Shown here: positions 4,639 through 6,800 of the stretch, one piece after another
How the letters are laid out: every line of letters begins with the position of its first letter
How positions within the stretch are numbered: the stretch's first letter is position 1
Source of the DNA: Pseudomonadota bacterium
Lineage (GTDB): Bacteria; Pseudomonadota; Alphaproteobacteria; Rhodobacterales; Rhodobacteraceae
Reading direction: 5' to 3'
NCBI GenBank assembly: GCA_027592105.1
Contig: JAQCLA010000133.1
Location: forward strand, 1 to 6,800
DNA length: 6,800 nt
Made by a program: the position numbers and the translations under genes
Notes under the pieces: generated by a model
Told to the model about the DNA's origin: nothing
What the model saw: only the letters and a program-made list of their open reading frames with translations
Database searches by the model: none

Positions 4639-6800
4639 TTATGCATCATCCTGGTGGCCGCGCAGCGTACCGCCCGAGGCCTTGGTGACCTTGTCCACGA
4701 CCTTTGCCGCCACGGCTTCGATCTCCTCCTCGGTCAAGGTCCGGTCGCGGGGTTGCAACCGCACGCTCAACGCGATGGATTTACGCCCTTCGCCCAGTGA
4801 GCCGCCGATGAATTCGTCGAAAACGCGCACATCCGTGATCAGCGCCTTGTCCGCACCTGCAGCGGCATTGACCAAGACGGCAGCCTCAACACCGGCTTCG
4901 ACGACAAAGGCAAAGTCGCGCTCGACCGCCTGATACTCGGCCATCTCGACCGCGCCGCGGCTGGCGCCGGTGGCTTTGGGCATCGGGATCTCTTCGGCAA
5001 AGATGGTAAAGGCCATGGCCGGCCCTTTCACATCCATCGCCTTCAGCACCTTGGGATGCAATTCCCCGAAAACCGCGAGGCGTTTTTGCGGACCAAGGCA
5101 CAAGATCCCGTGCCGCCCGGGGTGCCACCAGCCCGGCGCACCGCGCAGCGTCTGCATTTTCGTGGGTGCGCCCATGGCCGCAAGGATCGCTTCGACATCG
5201 GCCTTGATATCGAAAACATCGACCGCACGGCGGGTGCCATGCGGATCGCGGGGACCGGTCTGACCGATCAACAGCCCCGCCACCTGAAGATGCTGCTCAC
5301 CCGGCTCGCCGCCGTGAAAGGCGTGACCGACTTCGCATAAGGCCAGATCCATCATGCCGCGCGCCTGATTACGGGCCGCCGCACGCAGCAGGCCGGGCAG
5401 CAGATCGGGCCGCATATGGCTCAGATCGGCGGAAATCGGGTTTTCCAGCATGACATCATCTGTACCGCCGCCGAACAGCTGGGCCGCCGCGCGATCAATG
5501 AAGGAATAGGTGACGCATTCATTGTAGCCCAAGGCCGCAGCCGTCCTCCGCCCGATCCGCTCGCGCGATTGCGCAGGCGTCAAAACGGGCTTGGGCACAC
5601 CCGCCGTTGCGCGCGGCAGCGGCTTTGGCTCCAGCTTGGTGAGGGACGAGATGCGCGCGACCTCTTCGACCAGATCGGCCTCACCTTGCACATCACGCCG
5701 CCAAGACGGGACCCAAACCTCGAGCGTATCGCCGCTTCCCGTGGCCGAAAAACCAAGGCTGGTCAGGATGCGGGCCTGTTCGGCCTTGGGGATATCCATC
5801 CCCACCAGCGAGATGACACGCTTGGTATCAAGGCTGTAGCTGCGCGCGGTCTTGGGCGCGGCTCCTGCCTCGACCAGTTCGGAGGCCTCACCGCCGCACA
5901 GATCAAGGATCATCCGCGTCGCAGCCTCAAGCCCCGGCAAGGTATACTCCGGGTCAACGCCGCGCTCGAAACGGTAGCGCGCGTCGGAATGGATCTTCAG
6001 ATCACGCCCGGTGAAGGCCGTATGGATCGGGTCCCAATAGGCGCTTTCCAAGAACACGGTCACGGTGTCCTCGGTGCAGCCGGTGTCTTCGCCACCCATG
6101 ATGCCTGCAAGACTTTCAGGGCCGCGATCATCGGAGATCAGCGTATGGCCCGCGCGCAAGGCATAGCTCTTGCCGTCCAGCGCCAAGAGCGCTTCACCAC
6201 CCTTGGCACGATGCACGCGCAACCCGCCCTGCATCTTGTCCACGTCAAAGACGTGCAGCGGGCGGTTCATGTCATAGGTGAAGAAATTGGTCACATCGAC
6301 CAAGGCCGAGATGGGGCGCAACCCGATGGCGCGCAGCCGATCTTGCAGCCATGCGGGGCTGGGGCCGTTTTTCACACCGCGGATCACGCGGCCCGCGAAA
6401 TGGGGGGCGACGTCCAGCGTATCGGCATCGATGGTGACGGACACCGGGCAGGGAAAGCAGCCTGTCACAGGCTGGGGGTCATGGGGTTTAAGCCGCCCGA
6501 GGCCACGCGCCGCCAGATCACGGGCCACGCCGTGGATGCCAAGCGCGTCTTGGCGGTTCGGCGTAATCGCAATCTCGATCACCGGATCGACCTTGGCCGG
6601 ATCGTTCGCAGCCAGCCAATCGGTGAACTTTTGCCCGACAGTGCCGGAGGGCAACTCGATGATCCCACCATGCTCGTCCGACAGTTCCAACTCGCGTTCC
6701 GAGGCCATCATGCCGTGGCTTTCCACGCCCCGGATCTTGCCCACGGCAAGCGTGGTATCAATGCCCGGCACATAATCGCCGGGCTTGGCCAGAACTACCG
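4639..6800 (-). CDS. pheT: phenylalanine--tRNA ligase beta subunit, N-terminus outside the window
   Basis: This is the beta chain of the cytoplasmic (alpha-beta)2 phenylalanyl-tRNA synthetase, which charges tRNA-Phe; beta binds tRNA and edits mischarged Tyr. 719 residues are visible, and the frame is open to the window edge, starting VVLAKPGDYVPGID. Full-length homologues have about 800, so some 80 residues are missing only through the cut. Domains in visible numbering are as follows. The EMAP-like tRNA-binding domain ends near 65-70. The B3/B4 editing domain (about 135-305) includes RPISALVDVTNF, IMGGEDTG and DARYRFERGVDPE. The B5 domain (about 323-395) holds D369, D375, E378 and E379 in RRDVQGEADLVEEVARI, with the spacing of the Mg-binding residues of E. 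coli PheT. A catalytic-like core spans about 410-600, and the FDX-ACB anticodon-binding domain (about 624-717) includes ERDFAFVV. It ends with TAA (4641-4639). pheS would be expected upstream, outside the window. Confidence 0.98.
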   Translation of the reverse strand, partial: VVLAKPGDYVPGIDTTLAVGKIRGVESHGMMASERELELSDEHGGIIELPSGTVGQKFTDWLAANDPAKVDPVIEIAITPNRQDALGIHGVARDLAARGLGRLKPHDPQPVTGCFPCPVSVTIDADTLDVAPHFAGRVIRGVKNGPSPAWLQDRLRAIGLRPISALVDVTNFFTYDMNRPLHVFDVDKMQGGLRVHRAKGGEALLALDGKSYALRAGHTLISDDRGPESLAGIMGGEDTGCTEDTVTVFLESAYWDPIHTAFTGRDLKIHSDARYRFERGVDPEYTLPGLEAATRMILDLCGGEASELVEAGAAPKTARSYSLDTKRVISLVGMDIPKAEQARILTSLGFSATGSGDTLEVWVPSWRRDVQGEADLVEEVARISSLTKLEPKPLPRATAGVPKPVLTPAQSRERIGRRTAAALGYNECVTYSFIDRAAAQLFGGGTDDVMLENPISADLSHMRPDLLPGLLRAAARNQARGMMDLALCEVGHAFHGGEPGEQHLQVAGLLIGQTGPRDPHGTRRAVDVFDIKADVEAILAAMGAPTKMQTLRGAPGWWHPGRHGILCLGPQKRLAVFGELHPKVLKAMDVKGPAMAFTIFAEEIPMPKATGASRGAVEMAEYQAVERDFAFVVEAGVEAAVLVNAAAGADKALITDVRVFDEFIGGSLGEGRKSIALSVRLQPRDRTLTEEEIEAVAAKVVDKVTKASGGTLRGHQDDA

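Noticed and set aside
6278..6775. Plus-strand open frame of 165 codons opposite pheT
   Set aside because: It lies wholly opposite the conserved B3/B4 and tRNA-binding part of PheT and has no protein-like pattern.

Overview
The window is GC-rich chromosomal DNA that looks like an alphaproteobacterium, most likely of the Rhodobacteraceae/Roseobacter group. This is judged from codon use and from the style of the proteins (PheT, the Lrp/AsnC-type regulator next to ald, a YtoQ-family protein). The genus cannot be fixed from the sequence alone. It reads as core or near-core metabolism. I see no mobile element, CRISPR array, phage gene or defence system.

Layout, left to right. Positions 1-57 hold the 5' part of a CAU-anticodon tRNA (minus strand), cut by the window edge, with a plausible promoter at 70-98. 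Then, all on the minus strand and read right to left, come a Lrp/AsnC regulator (1772-2251), 2-dehydro-3-deoxygalactonokinase dgoK (809-1726) and 2-dehydro-3-deoxy-6-phosphogalactonate aldolase dgoA (178-804). dgoK and dgoA are 4 nt apart, and the dgoA ribosome binding site is formed by the last two dgoK sense codons. Alanine dehydrogenase ald (2366-3484, plus strand) is divergent from the regulator across a 114-bp AT-rich gap that carries a palindrome and a direct repeat. A strong two-way intrinsic terminator (about 3493-3520) separates ald from the convergent mscL channel gene (3538-3969, minus). Upstream of mscL, also on the minus strand, lie a ytoQ-family gene (4127-4573) and the 3' nine-tenths of pheT (4639 to beyond 6800). 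A long hairpin (4591-4632) sits between pheT and ytoQ.

How the genes fit together. DgoK and DgoA carry out the last two steps of the De Ley-Doudoroff route for galactose/galactonate, giving pyruvate and glyceraldehyde 3-phosphate. Ald interconverts alanine and pyruvate, and the divergent Lrp-type protein is probably its alanine-responsive regulator. The regulator, dgoK and dgoA lie head to tail with only 45 nt and 4 nt between them, so one transcript could carry all three. Both sides meet at pyruvate, but a functional link is inference. PheT is the beta subunit of phenylalanyl-tRNA synthetase. YtoQ is an uncharacterised protein with a nucleoside 2-deoxyribosyltransferase-like look. MscL is the large-conductance mechanosensitive channel.

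No gap between genes exceeds 160 bp. The most checkable oddities are the pheT-ytoQ hairpin, the regulator-ald operator region, the regulator-dgoKA arrangement and the ytoQ product. I found no convincing case for a wholly new system.
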